The notes: generated by a model not told the origin, from the letters alone. DNA of 64,000 nt from Paracoccus sp. MC1862 (GCF_016617715.1 NZ_CP067225.1:1178001-1242000), one strand, 5' to 3'. Positions 9,458-19,438 are shown, numbered from the stretch's first letter. A program made the numbers and translations.

Positions 9458-10420
9458 TCACTCGGCCAGGCCGATGGACTGCAGCGTGGCGTGGACCCGC
9501 TCGTTTTCCGAGGCGACGAAGGCCGCGAATTCGTCGGCGGGCGCGTAATAGTCGGTCCAGCCGCGGGCGGTCAGGACCGCCTGCCATTCGGGCGACTTCA
9601 CGGTCTGCTCGATGGCGGCGGAGAGCGCCTGCTTGTCGGCGTCCGCAATATCCGGCCCTGCGAAGATGCCGCGCCAGTTCACCAGTTCCACATCGACGCC
9701 CTGCGCCTTGAGCGGCTGCGCCTCGATCCCCTCGATCGGCTCCGGGTAGGAGATCGCCAGCGCCCGCAGGTCGCCCGATTCGATCTGCCCCTGCCATTCG
9801 CCATAGCCCGAGATCCCGGCCGTGACCTGCCCGCCCAGCATGGCGGCCAGCGCCTCGCCGCCGCCCGAATAGGCGACATAGTTCACCTTGGACGGGTCCC
9901 CGCCCGCCGCCTGGGTGATGAGCGCCGCAAGGATATGGTCCGCGCCGCCCGCCGATCCGCCCGCCCAGATGGTGCGCGAGACATCCGCCTGGATGGCGGC
10001 GGTCAGATCGGCCAGCGTCTGGTGCGGCGAGTTCTTCGGCACCACCACGACCAGCGGATCGCCCGTCAGCCGCGCGATGGGGGTGACGTTGGTCAGGTTC
10101 ACCGGCGCCTTGTTGGTCAGGATCGCGCCGACCATGGTGATGCCGCCGACCAGAAGCTGGTCGGGCGAGCCCTTGGCGTTCTGGGCGAACTGCGCCAGTC
10201 CCACGGTCCCGCCCGCGCCCGGCACGTTCATGACCTGCACGCTTTTCGCAGTGCCGGTCTTCATCATGACTTCCTGCAGCGAGCGCGCCGCCGAGTCCCA
10301 GCCCCCACCCGCGCCCGCCGGGGCGGTGATGGTCAGTTCCAGATCCTGCGCCGCCGCCGGCGCCACCGCCGTCATTACGGCAAGACAGGCCGCTGCGAGC
10401 CTGCGGGTGACAAAAGACAT
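9458..10420 (-). CDS. tctC: Tripartite tricarboxylate transporter substrate-binding protein TctC (Bug family)
   Basis: A 320-residue periplasmic binding protein with a clear signal peptide (MSFVTRRLAAACLAV... ending near APAAAQ). The mature part starts with the Bug-family glycine-rich substrate loop (APAGAGGGWD) and has the second family loop near VMNVPGAGGTVG. It would bind a tricarboxylate or similar carboxylate and deliver it to TctAB. The frame is open further upstream, but ATG at 10420 has a strong GGAGGAATT ribosome site 6 nt away and gives the proper signal peptide. It is the first gene of the tctCBA-acn operon, divergent from a GntR regulator. Confidence 0.94.
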   Translation of the reverse strand: MSFVTRRLAAACLAVMTAVAPAAAQDLELTITAPAGAGGGWDSAARSLQEVMMKTGTAKSVQVMNVPGAGGTVGLAQFAQNAKGSPDQLLVGGITMVGAILTNKAPVNLTNVTPIARLTGDPLVVVVPKNSPHQTLADLTAAIQADVSRTIWAGGSAGGADHILAALITQAAGGDPSKVNYVAYSGGGEALAAMLGGQVTAGISGYGEWQGQIESGDLRALAISYPEPIEGIEAQPLKAQGVDVELVNWRGIFAGPDIADADKQALSAAIEQTVKSPEWQAVLTARGWTDYYAPADEFAAFVASENERVHATLQSIGLAE

Positions 10421-10475
10421 GAATTCCTCCCGGTTGGACCTTTGATGGTCTGCAGGAATATTGAAGCTCGTTCGG

Positions 10476-10564
10476 ACAAAATGCAATAAGTTTTGTTGAG
10501 GGAGAGTAAGTGTGAACGCGGGCAGGGCATTACGCCGCTGTCCATGGACTGGATTGCATTTTGT
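10476..10564. promoter_or_regulatory. Divergent promoter region with a perfect 12-bp inverted repeat (probable GntR operators)
   Basis: ACAAAATGCAAT at 10476-10487 is repeated in exact reverse complement at 10553-10564. One copy lies 56 nt upstream of tctC and the other 43 nt upstream of the regulator gene, with centres 77 bp apart. The surrounding DNA is AT-rich relative to the window. The arrangement is what a local regulator controlling both its own gene and a transporter operon would use. Confidence 0.6.
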
Positions 10565-10607
10565 AATTTATTCATGCACTCGTCCAGGTGAGAGGGAGGA
10601 TGACTTC

Positions 10608-11510
10608 GTGGCCCGTGAAAGCCTTGTTCCCCGGATCATGCAGCAGGTGCTGGATCATGTCCGCGGCGAAGAGATGTCGGCAGGCCGGCATCTTGGCGCG
10701 CAGAAGCTGGCCGATGCCTTCCGCGTATCCCGCGCCCCGGTCGTGGGGGCACTGAAAAGGCTTGAGGATCTCGGGATCGTCCGGGCCGAGCCGAACCGCG
10801 GCTTCTTTCTTGCGATGGATGCCGCCGACCTGCCCGAGATGCCGGGCGGGAACTCGCACGAGGAAAGCCTGTATTTCCAGATCGCCGAGGACCGGCTGTC
10901 CGGCCGCCTTCCCGACCGCTTCAGCGAAAGCGAGTTGATGCGCCAGTATGGCGTCGCGCGGGGCCGGCTGGTCCGCGCCTTGCAGCAGATGGCCGACGAG
11001 GGTCTGGTGGACCGGCTGCCCGGCAACGGATGGGAGTTCCGCGAGACCCTGAACTCGCTCAAGGCCTATGCCGACGCCTACCAGTTCCGCGCCGCGATCG
11101 AGATGCAGGCCCTGCTGCTGCCCAGCTTCGCCCCTGATCCCGAGGCTTTCGCCACCGCGCGCCAGCATCAGCTTGACCTTCTTTCCGGGTTCAAGAGCGC
11201 AAGCCGCGCCGCCATCTACGGCACCAATATCGAGTTCCACGAGATGCTTATGCGCTGCGCCAACAACGCCTTCTTCCTGGATGCCGTGCGGCGGGTGAAC
11301 CGGGTGCGGCGGCTGATCGAATACCGCATCGGCAACGAGCGCGAGCGGCTGCCCCGGCAATGCCGCGAGCATCTGCAGATCCTCGACCTGATCGAGGCGC
11401 GCGACATGCAGGCCGCGGCCGCCTTCCTGTTCCACCATGTCCGCGAGGCGGGCCAGATCAAGCTGCGCCTGCTCGACCTCTCGCCGATCCCTTCTGCGCC
11501 CTCTTCGTGA
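10608..11510 (+). CDS. GntR family regulator with two winged-helix segments and an FCD domain
   Basis: A 300-residue DNA-binding protein. Residues ~1-65 form a GntR winged helix (LADAFRVSRAPVVGALKRLEDLGIV). Residues ~75-140 look like a second one (ESELMRQYGVARGRLVRALQQMADEGLV). The C-terminal ~150 residues are an all-helical FCD ligand domain with candidate metal-binding histidines in NIEFHEMLMR and REHLQILDLIE. The start is GTG at 10608 with GGGAGGA 7 nt upstream. Divergence from tctC implies it senses the imported acid and controls tctCBA-acn. Duplicated wHTH segments are unusual in FCD regulators. Confidence 0.85.
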   Translation: MARESLVPRIMQQVLDHVRGEEMSAGRHLGAQKLADAFRVSRAPVVGALKRLEDLGIVRAEPNRGFFLAMDAADLPEMPGGNSHEESLYFQIAEDRLSGRLPDRFSESELMRQYGVARGRLVRALQQMADEGLVDRLPGNGWEFRETLNSLKAYADAYQFRAAIEMQALLLPSFAPDPEAFATARQHQLDLLSGFKSASRAAIYGTNIEFHEMLMRCANNAFFLDAVRRVNRVRRLIEYRIGNERERLPRQCREHLQILDLIEARDMQAAAAFLFHHVREAGQIKLRLLDLSPIPSAPSS

Positions 11511-11824
11511 CTTGGCGGGATGCTGGCCGGTGACTGCATTTGCCCTGACGGTCAGGAAATTTCTTTCGCCTTTGAACTTGTGTTGAAAAGGGATGTCAGC
11601 CCCCTGGCAGATGGCAGCCGCATGTTTCAGGGGATCTTCTATCGGCTTGCCCTTGGCCTTCGTCAACGACCTGACAAGACCCCGTGGATGGGGCCTGACC
11701 GCCTGTCCAGTTTGATGCGCCGGACCGCCTGCGGCGGGGGGGTATTTGGGCTAGAAAGAAGCGCCTGTGGCAGGTCTGGCGGCGCGGGTGGCGACTCGGG
11801 GGTGCCGGGGATAGAAGCGCGGGC
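11511..11824. other. Intergenic stretch upstream of the alkB-like gene
   Basis: About 310 bp without a convincing gene. An open frame at 11520-11828 lacks a ribosome site and family-like sequence and is judged spurious. The only recognisable element is one copy of the GGTATTTGGG intergenic repeat at 11741-11761. No clear terminator for the GntR gene was identified. Confidence 0.5.
11741..11761 (+). repeat. Intergenic GGTATTTGGG repeat, copy 1
   Basis: This 21-nt segment matches the copies at 16510-16533 and 17879-17902 except for one base (T instead of C in the GGGCYAGAAAG part). It is preceded by a G run. Related but more divergent copies occur at 40839-40858 and near 55275. Confidence 0.75.
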
Positions 11825-12955
11825 ATGAGGATGTCGTCGTTGCGGGCCGCGCTGCCCTTCTGGATGTCGCTGGGGCTGGTGCCGCTGGCGGTGCTGGCCA
11901 CGATGCGCGGCGGCTGGTGGTTCCTGCTGATGCCCGCCTATGCGTGGTACATGGTCACCGCGCTGGACGGGGTCTTGGGGCTGAACAGCAGCAACCCCGA
12001 TACCGGGACGCCGATCGAGCGGCTGTTCTGGCATCGCGCGATCACCTGGGTCTGGTGGCCGGTCCAGGCGGCGGTGGTCTTCTGGGCGATCTGGCATGTC
12101 ACCCATACAGGGCATCTGGGCGGATGGGAGAAGCTGGGGATCTTCTTCGGCATCGGCGTCATGTCGGGGACCATCGGCATGGTCTATGCCCATGAGCTTC
12201 TGCACCAGAAGCCCGGGTTCGAGCGCTGGCTGGGCGACTTGATCCTCGCCTCGAACCTGTATTCGCATTTCAGGACCGAGCATCTGCTGGTCCATCATTC
12301 CTGGGTGGCGACGCCGCGCGACGCGGTGTCGGCACGGTATGACCAGGGGTTCTACCACTATTTCCTGCAGGTGCTGCTGGATTGCCCGCGGTCCGCCTGG
12401 GGGGCGGAAAAGCGGCTGCTGGCGCGGGCCGGGCGGCCGGTCTGGGACCGGCGCAATCCGTTCTGGCGATATGGGGCGCTGCAAGGGGGGATGCTGCTGC
12501 TGGCAGCGGCCCTGGGCGGCTGGCAGGAGGTGCTGCTGTTCGCCTTCCAGGCCTTCGTGGCGATCTGGCAGCTTGAACTGACCAACTACGTCGAGCATTA
12601 CGGACTGACCCGCCGGCATCTGGGCGGCGGACGGTATGAACGCGTCCTGCCCCGCCATAGCTGGAACGCGAGCCACACCGCCTCGAACTGGCTGCTGATC
12701 AACCTGCAGCGCCATTCGGATCACCACACCAAGCCCGACCGCCGCTTTCCCCTGCTGCAGACCTATGCCGAGGATGAAGCGCCGCAACTGCCCCATGGCT
12801 ATCCGGCGATGACCTTTGTGGCAATGGTCCCGCCATGGTGGCGGCGGCGGATGAACCCGCGGGTGCGGGCCTGGCGGCGGCGGTTCTATCCCGAGGTGAC
12901 CGACTGGGCAGCCTATAATCGAGGTGAAACCCCAATTCCGCGCGGCGCTTTATAG
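11825..12955 (+). CDS. AlkB-like integral-membrane fatty acid desaturase/alkane hydroxylase family protein
   Basis: A 376-residue membrane non-haem di-iron enzyme. The histidine boxes of alkane 1-monooxygenases are present: HELLH at 123-127, HLLVHH at 153-158, and LQRHSDHH at 294-301. The family signature NYVEHYGL is at 254-261. Hydrophobic segments fill residues 8-50, 75-120 and 215-250. The family hydroxylates terminal methyl groups of alkanes or related lipids using O2 and electrons from rubredoxin. No rubredoxin gene is adjacent, so the substrate could be an alkane, a fatty acid or another lipid. It appears monocistronic. Confidence 0.9.
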   Translation: MRMSSLRAALPFWMSLGLVPLAVLATMRGGWWFLLMPAYAWYMVTALDGVLGLNSSNPDTGTPIERLFWHRAITWVWWPVQAAVVFWAIWHVTHTGHLGGWEKLGIFFGIGVMSGTIGMVYAHELLHQKPGFERWLGDLILASNLYSHFRTEHLLVHHSWVATPRDAVSARYDQGFYHYFLQVLLDCPRSAWGAEKRLLARAGRPVWDRRNPFWRYGALQGGMLLLAAALGGWQEVLLFAFQAFVAIWQLELTNYVEHYGLTRRHLGGGRYERVLPRHSWNASHTASNWLLINLQRHSDHHTKPDRRFPLLQTYAEDEAPQLPHGYPAMTFVAMVPPWWRRRMNPRVRAWRRRFYPEVTDWAAYNRGETPIPRGAL

Positions 12956-13304
12956 GACGTCCTCTGGATCACATGGAACGTCCTTCGTTTCCGCGATCAC
13001 AGGTTCGCTTCGGCTGCCGTTCTGGCTCACCCTGCTGCGGAAGGGGCGAGGAAAATAAGTGAAATCGTTCGTCGCCACCACGTTCAGTTTGCCCTCTTCA
13101 GTGACGCCAACCATGAGTCCACCTGATAAAGACGAAGTCTCACCGGAGACACTGGCAAGGATTTTTCAATAATCTGCGATGAGTTGAGCCTCCAAGGCTC
13201 TGCCACCGGCATCTTTTTCAAGCAGTATAGCCGCTTGTTCGAAAAATTTCCCAAAAACCCAAAGATATTTCTATCGCTTAACATCAGACAGGGGATTGCC
13301 CTAA
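12956..13304. other. AT-richer intergenic stretch left of the insertion sequence
   Basis: About 350 bp with lower G+C than the neighbours and no recognised gene. On the minus strand a short open segment ending at 13166-13168 reads FGKFFEQAAILLEKDAGG and looks protein-like, but has no start codon and may be the tail of a broken gene. The right part abuts the IS end. Confidence 0.4.
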
Positions 13305-13321
13305 GAGCGCCTAACAAAACC
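13305..13321 (+). repeat. Left terminal inverted repeat of the IS
   Basis: GAGCGCCTAACAAAACC pairs with the right end at 15 of 17 positions and is preceded by TAA. Confidence 0.88.
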
Positions 13322-13342
13322 GCCTCTCGTGCGTTAGGGGAC

Positions 13343-13795
13343 ATGAGCAAGCCCCTTGTATCCGATGATCTGTGGGCGGCGCTGGAGCCGTTGCTGCCGA
13401 GGCCGCGGCCCAAGCCCCAGGGCGGCCGTCCCCGCTGCGATGACCGGCTGGCCTTGGCCGGCATCCTCTTCGTGCTCCGCTCCGGCATCCCTTGGGAGAT
13501 GTTGCCGCGCGAGTTCGGCTGCTCCGGCATGACCTGCTGGCGCCGGCTGCGGGACTGGCAAGCGGCCGGCATCTGGGCTGGGCTCCACCGCATGCTGCTG
13601 GAGCGCCTATCGGATGCCGGACATCTGGACTGGAGCCGGGCCTCCCTCGGCAGCGCCGCCGTGGCGGCCAAAAGGGGGCACCGAGATCGGCCCGAACCCG
13701 ACGGATCGCGGCAAACCAGGCACGAAGCGCCATCTTGTGGTCGACCGGAGAGGCACCCCGCTCGGGGTGCGCCTGAGTCCAGCCAACCGGCATGA
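13343..13795 (+). CDS. IS5/IS427-like transposase, N-terminal frame (OrfA)
   Basis: This frame encodes the DNA-binding N-terminus (MSKPLVSDDLWAALEPLLP, GGRPRCDDRLALAGILFVLRSG, the DUF4096-type start of IS427 transposases) and carries meaningful sequence up to codon ~112. The family then continues in the +1 frame at an AAAAGGGGG run (13670-13678), the usual site for frameshifting or an orfA/orfB split. Sequence after that point in this frame is not homologous. The segment expected to carry the first catalytic aspartate (consensus LDSA) reads LGSA, so the enzyme may be dead. Confidence 0.85.
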   Translation: MSKPLVSDDLWAALEPLLPRPRPKPQGGRPRCDDRLALAGILFVLRSGIPWEMLPREFGCSGMTCWRRLRDWQAAGIWAGLHRMLLERLSDAGHLDWSRASLGSAAVAAKRGHRDRPEPDGSRQTRHEAPSCGRPERHPARGAPESSQPA

Positions 13796-14141
13796 CAGCC
13801 TGATGCTGGCGCCCACCCTCGATGCCGTGCCGGGCGTGCGCCACGGTCGCGGCCGCCCGCGCAAGCGCCCCGACAAGCTCCACGCCGACAAGGCTTACGA
13901 TAACCATCGTTGCCGGTCCGAATGCCGCGCCCGCGCGATCATGCCCCGCATTGCTCGGCGGACAGTGGACAGCAGCGAGAGGTTGGGCTGCCACCGCTGG
14001 GTCGTCGAACGAACGCTTGCCTGGCTCAACCGCTTCCGCCGTCTGACTATCCGCTATGAGCGACGCGCCGACATCCACGAGGCCTTCGTAATCCTCGGCT
14101 GCGCCCTCATCTGCCTCAACCAGATCAGAAGGTTTTGTTAG
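13614..14141 (+). CDS. IS5/IS427-like transposase, C-terminal frame (OrfB)
   Basis: Family sequence begins at about 13671 (KGGTEIGPNPTDRGKPGTKRH) and runs to the TGA-free end at a TAG stop. It carries the second DDE aspartate in LHADKAYD and the catalytic glutamate in VVERTLAWLNRFRRL, followed by the conserved RRADIHEAF. It would be expressed as a fusion with OrfA by ribosomal frameshifting or, if the frame break is a mutation, not at all. The formal ATG at 13614 lies within the OrfA overlap. Confidence 0.82.
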   Translation: MPDIWTGAGPPSAAPPWRPKGGTEIGPNPTDRGKPGTKRHLVVDRRGTPLGVRLSPANRHDSLMLAPTLDAVPGVRHGRGRPRKRPDKLHADKAYDNHRCRSECRARAIMPRIARRTVDSSERLGCHRWVVERTLAWLNRFRRLTIRYERRADIHEAFVILGCALICLNQIRRFC

Positions 14142-14148
14142 ATGCTCT
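14132..14148 (-). repeat. Right terminal inverted repeat of the IS
   Basis: Reads GAGCATCTAACAAAACC on the minus strand and is followed outward by TAA, the target duplication. Confidence 0.88.
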
Positions 14149-14151
14149 AAG

Positions 14152-14490
14152 TGCAAATTCGGGTTTTCAACCTTCGGATTCCGCATACCAATGCACCTCC
14201 GAAAAATGCGTCTCATTTCCTGCTTGCCATCAATATCACGCTTTATTTTTTGACCTTTCCGATCTCTATACGCTTGCCCTCTTCGTTGCCCAAGCGTTCA
14301 AGTTAGATCAAAAAGCGCTCTATGCGCGTTGCCAAGCAGGACATTACCCAGAGGCTTGTCCGCTGGCGTTTGCTGAAGCAGATTGACAGAGGAAGGCAGA
14401 AATTCCCTCTTGGTGCCCATCCGGCTGCCCAAGCAAACAGAAAGCTGCCAATTACGATATTCTCGTAGATGTCTGCTCTTGCGCTGCTCT
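14152..14490. other. AT-richer intergenic stretch right of the insertion sequence
   Basis: About 340 bp with lower G+C and no recognised gene. A 40-codon minus-strand frame (14298-14420, starting MGTKREFLP) is compositionally plausible but has no family resemblance and no good ribosome site. It may be a remnant of the locus into which the IS inserted. Confidence 0.35.
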
Positions 14491-14525
14491 CAAAGAAAAA
14501 ACCCCGCCGAGTTACCTCGACGGGG
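14491..14525 (-). terminator. Rho-independent terminator of ccrM
   Basis: On the minus strand a 10-bp stem (CCCCGTCGAG / CTCGGCGGGG, one G-U pair) with a GTAA tetraloop is followed by TTTTTTCTTT. It lies 57 nt beyond the ccrM stop and is a textbook terminator. Confidence 0.92.
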
Positions 14526-14582
14526 CAAGTTCGTCCCGCAGCCAAAGGAAAACCTGCGGCCCGAGACACCGGCGAACCTGCG

Positions 14583-15794
<1,212 letters not shown>

Positions 15795-15815
<21 letters not shown>

Positions 15816-16439
15816 GGGACACAACATCTTGTGGATGGAGGGGAAGCCGATTCTATGAATCGGGGTCGGACCCAGTTCGGCCAGGGCCTTTCGATGGATT
15901 TCGGTCGGGTAGCCCATGTTCTTTTCCCAGCCATAGCCGGGATGCTGCTGCGCCAGATCCACCATGATCCGGTCGCGTTCCACCTTGGCCACGATGGACG
16001 CGGCGGCGATCGACAGGCTGAGCGCATCGCCCCCGGTGATGGCACGGGCAGGGTGATTCAGGTCCGGCGGGATGCGGTTGCCGTCCACCAGCACGATGCA
16101 GGGGCGCTGGCGCAGCCCGGCCACGGCGCGGCACATGGCGAGGTGGCTGGCATGAAAGATGTTGAGCTGCGCGATCTCCTCGACGCTGGCGTGGCCCACG
16201 GCCCAGTCGGCGCAGTCCTTGATCTGGACGGCGAGGCTCGCGCGCTTCGCGGGCGACAGCTTCTTGGAATCGTCCAGCCCCCGCGGGATGCCCTTGCGGG
16301 GCAGGATCACCGCCGCGGCCGTGACCGGCCCGGCCAGCGGCCCGCGCCCGACCTCATCGACGCCGCAGATCAGGCGCGCGCCATCGGTCATGCAGGCACG
16401 TTCATGGCGAAACGAGGGGCGTAGCTGTGGCGATTTCAT
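15795..16439 (-). CDS. rnhB: Ribonuclease HII
   Basis: A 214-residue cytoplasmic endonuclease that cuts RNA in RNA-DNA hybrids, removing misincorporated ribonucleotides and primers. The type-2 RNase H signature GVDEVGRGPLAGPV (near 26-39) supplies the first two acidic residues. LDDSKKLS near 55 and the later AAASIVAKVERD segment are also present. It is upstream of ccrM in the same direction, an order common in Rhodobacteraceae. An internal ATG at 16391 (MTDGARLICG) is an alternative start giving a 198-residue protein. Confidence 0.94.
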
Positions 16440-16509
16440 GATCGCTTTCTAGCCCTGTCCACGCCATGCGGCCAGCCCATGGAAGCGGAAGCGCCCGGGT
16501 CACGGTCGC

Positions 16510-16533
16510 ATGGGTATTTGGGCCAGAAAGAAG
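16510..16533 (+). repeat. Intergenic GGTATTTGGG repeat, copy 2
   Basis: A 24-nt segment identical to the reverse complement of 17879-17902, so copies 2 and 3 form an inverted pair flanking the allE-like gene about 1.35 kb apart. It sits in a 284-bp gap between allE and rnhB that has no gene. Confidence 0.85.
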
Positions 16534-16601
16534 CTCATGGGTCTTTTTTCTGGTGAAAAATGCCATCGAGACTGGCGAAGGCCCGTACAGGAGGCGGAGC
16601 A

Positions 16602-16629
16602 GGAAACAGCCGTCTTCACGGCTGTTTCC
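16602..16629. terminator. Perfect 12-bp hairpin downstream of the AllE gene
   Basis: GGAAACAGCCGT and ACGGCTGTTTCC enclose a CTTC loop. It lies about 95 nt past the end of the leftward allE-like gene and could terminate it, although a uridine tract is not obvious on either strand. Confidence 0.6.
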
Positions 16630-16723
16630 CCGACGGATGGGTCCGGTGGACTGTGTTCGGTGAGTCAGAGGCGAAGCCCGAGGAGAGGCGGACAGCCCCC
16701 GTGCCCCGCGATGCCGAAAGTGC

Positions 16724-17644
<921 letters not shown>

Positions 17645-17944
17645 CGTCACTGTCCTTGCTGGTCATTTCGCGACTTTCCCCGACAGGCAGAGGGGCCGCA
17701 AGCATTCCTCGGATGTGGTAGTGCCCGCCCTCGTAGCCTGATCGCAGGCAAGTTGTTCCTTGGTAGTGGCACAGCGCCCGCACCGTGATGGTTGCCCTGC
17801 AAGGATACAGGGTGCTTTCTGCCCCTCCATGTCCTCAAGCTCGGGCATTGGCAGCATGCCGGGTGCATCCGGTGCGCGCTTCTTTCTGGCCCAAATACCC
17901 ATTCCGGCCGCGCCGCAAGGACTGCGTCCGGCCAGCGGCCCGGC
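17645..17944. other. Gap between the AllE and PuuE-UraD genes
   Basis: About 300 bp with no gene seen. It contains repeat copy 3 at 17879-17902. No clear terminator or promoter was identified, so whether puuE and allE are co-transcribed is open. Confidence 0.45.
17879..17902 (-). repeat. Intergenic GGTATTTGGG repeat, copy 3 (inverted)
   Basis: Exact 24-nt reverse complement of 16510-16533, located 43 nt beyond the puuE-uraD stop. Confidence 0.85.
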
Positions 17945-19348
17945 CTAGCCCAGCAGCGCCTTCAGCCGCAGCTCGGCGATGCGGATGACCTGGCGCTCGG
18001 CCTCGGCCCGCTCGGTGGCCGAGTCGTTGTCCGCTCGCCGCGCCATCGCCGCCATGATCCCCGGCTTGTCGTGGTCGCGGACCGCGATGATGAAGGGGAA
18101 GCCGTGGCGGGCGACATAGGTCTCGTTGAGGCGGGTGAACTCGGTCCGTTCGGCGTCGGTCAGGGCGTCCAGACCGGCGCTCGCCTGCTCGGCGGTGGAA
18201 TCCGCCGTCAGGCGCTTCGCCGCGGCCAGCTTGCCGGCAAGGTCGGGGTGGGCACGCAGCACGGCAAGCCGCTCGTCATCCGAGGCTGCGCGGAACTGCC
18301 GCGCCATGGCGGCGGCAAGCCCGGCCGCGCTGTCATGGGCCGGACCCATCTCGGTGTCCCACGTCCGCTCGGCGACCCAGGGCGAATGCTCGTAGATCGA
18401 GCCGAAGCGTTCGATGAACCCAGCGCGGTCCATCTGCGAGGGCCGTTCCCTTGCCACTAAGGGATGCGCCGCCGCCCAGTGGCGGGCGATGTCCAGCCGG
18501 GTCGCGAACCACACGCCCTCATGCGCGCGGGCGTGGTCGAGGAAGCGCCTCACGCCCTCGGCCCGGCCCGGCCGCCCGGCCAGGCGGCAGTGCAGGCCGA
18601 TGGACAGCATCCGCGCCCTGCCCTTGCCCCCTTCACGGTAAAGGCAGTCGAAGGCGTCGCGCAGATACAGGAAGAACTCCTCGCCATTGGTGAAGCCGCC
18701 GTTGGCGAAGCGCATGTCGTTGGCGTCGAGCGTATAGGGAACAACCAGTTGCGGGCGGCCTTGGTGGACGTGCCAGTAAGGCAATTCATCGGCGTAGGAA
18801 TCGGCCAGATACTCGAACCCGCCTTCCTCGCAGCCCAGCGCAACCGTGTTCATCGAGGCCCGGCCCTGGTAGAAGCCCAGTGGTCGCGAACCCGTGACCT
18901 GGCTGTGCAGCTCGACGGCGCGGGCGATGTGCTCGGCCTCGATCTCTCGGGGCACGTCCTTGTAGTCGATCCATTTCAGTCCGTGGGTCGCCATCTCCCA
19001 CCCGGCGTCGATCATGGCGCGGGTCTGTTCGGGGCTGCGGGCCAGGGCGGTCGCCACCCCGTAGCAGGTGACCGGGATGCCTTCGAGCATCCGGTAAAGC
19101 CGCCAGAACCCGGACCGCGCGCCATAGTCGTAGATCGACTCCATGTTCCAATGGCGCTGGCCCGGCCAGGGCTGGGCGCCGGTGATTTCGGACAGGAAGG
19201 CTTCGGACGCCGCGTCGCCATGCTCGATCGAGTTCTCCCCGCCTTCCTCGTAGTTTACGACGATCTGCACAGCGATCCGCGCCCCGCCCGGCCATTTCGG
19301 ATCGGGCGCCTCGGCCCCGTAACCTCGCATGTCGCGGCTGTAGCGCAT
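17945..19348 (-). CDS. puuE: Bifunctional allantoinase PuuE / OHCU decarboxylase UraD
   Basis: A 467-residue fusion of two ureide-pathway enzymes. Residues 1-~300 are a cofactor-independent allantoinase of the polysaccharide-deacetylase fold (VNYEEGGENSIEHGD, SIYDYGARSGFWRLYRML, MATHGLKWIDY). Residues ~305-467 are 2-oxo-4-hydroxy-4-carboxy-5-ureidoimidazoline decarboxylase (EHSPWVAERTW, RAHPDLAGKLA, YVARHGFPFIIAVRDH). Together they would produce (S)-allantoin from OHCU and open its ring to allantoate. Both catalytic segments look intact. Start at ATG 19348 after GGTGAGAG. AllE acts further down the same pathway. Confidence 0.93.
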   Translation of the reverse strand: MRYSRDMRGYGAEAPDPKWPGGARIAVQIVVNYEEGGENSIEHGDAASEAFLSEITGAQPWPGQRHWNMESIYDYGARSGFWRLYRMLEGIPVTCYGVATALARSPEQTRAMIDAGWEMATHGLKWIDYKDVPREIEAEHIARAVELHSQVTGSRPLGFYQGRASMNTVALGCEEGGFEYLADSYADELPYWHVHQGRPQLVVPYTLDANDMRFANGGFTNGEEFFLYLRDAFDCLYREGGKGRARMLSIGLHCRLAGRPGRAEGVRRFLDHARAHEGVWFATRLDIARHWAAAHPLVARERPSQMDRAGFIERFGSIYEHSPWVAERTWDTEMGPAHDSAAGLAAAMARQFRAASDDERLAVLRAHPDLAGKLAAAKRLTADSTAEQASAGLDALTDAERTEFTRLNETYVARHGFPFIIAVRDHDKPGIMAAMARRADNDSATERAEAERQVIRIAELRLKALLG

Positions 19349-19438
19349 CTCTCACCCCGTTGTTCCTGCGCCGGGCAGGGTCATGCGCCGCGGCCCGCTT
19401 GTCCAGCGGACCCGCGCGGATTTCCGGTAGGCGGCAAC

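Larger units (their letters stand above)
13305..14148 (+). mobile_element. IS5 family (IS427-like) insertion sequence, 844 bp
   Basis: The element is bounded by 17-bp terminal inverted repeats (13305-13321 and 14132-14148) differing at two positions, with TAA directly repeated on both sides (13302-13304, 14149-14151) as the apparent target duplication. Length, IR size, TNA-type target and a transposase split into two overlapping frames all fit the IS427 subgroup of IS5. It is inserted in an AT-richer gap between the alkB-like gene and ccrM and disrupts no recognisable gene. Confidence 0.9.

Noticed and set aside
11520..11828. Open frame in the gap before the alkB-like gene.
   Set aside because: No ribosome site, overlaps a repeat, and has no protein-like pattern.
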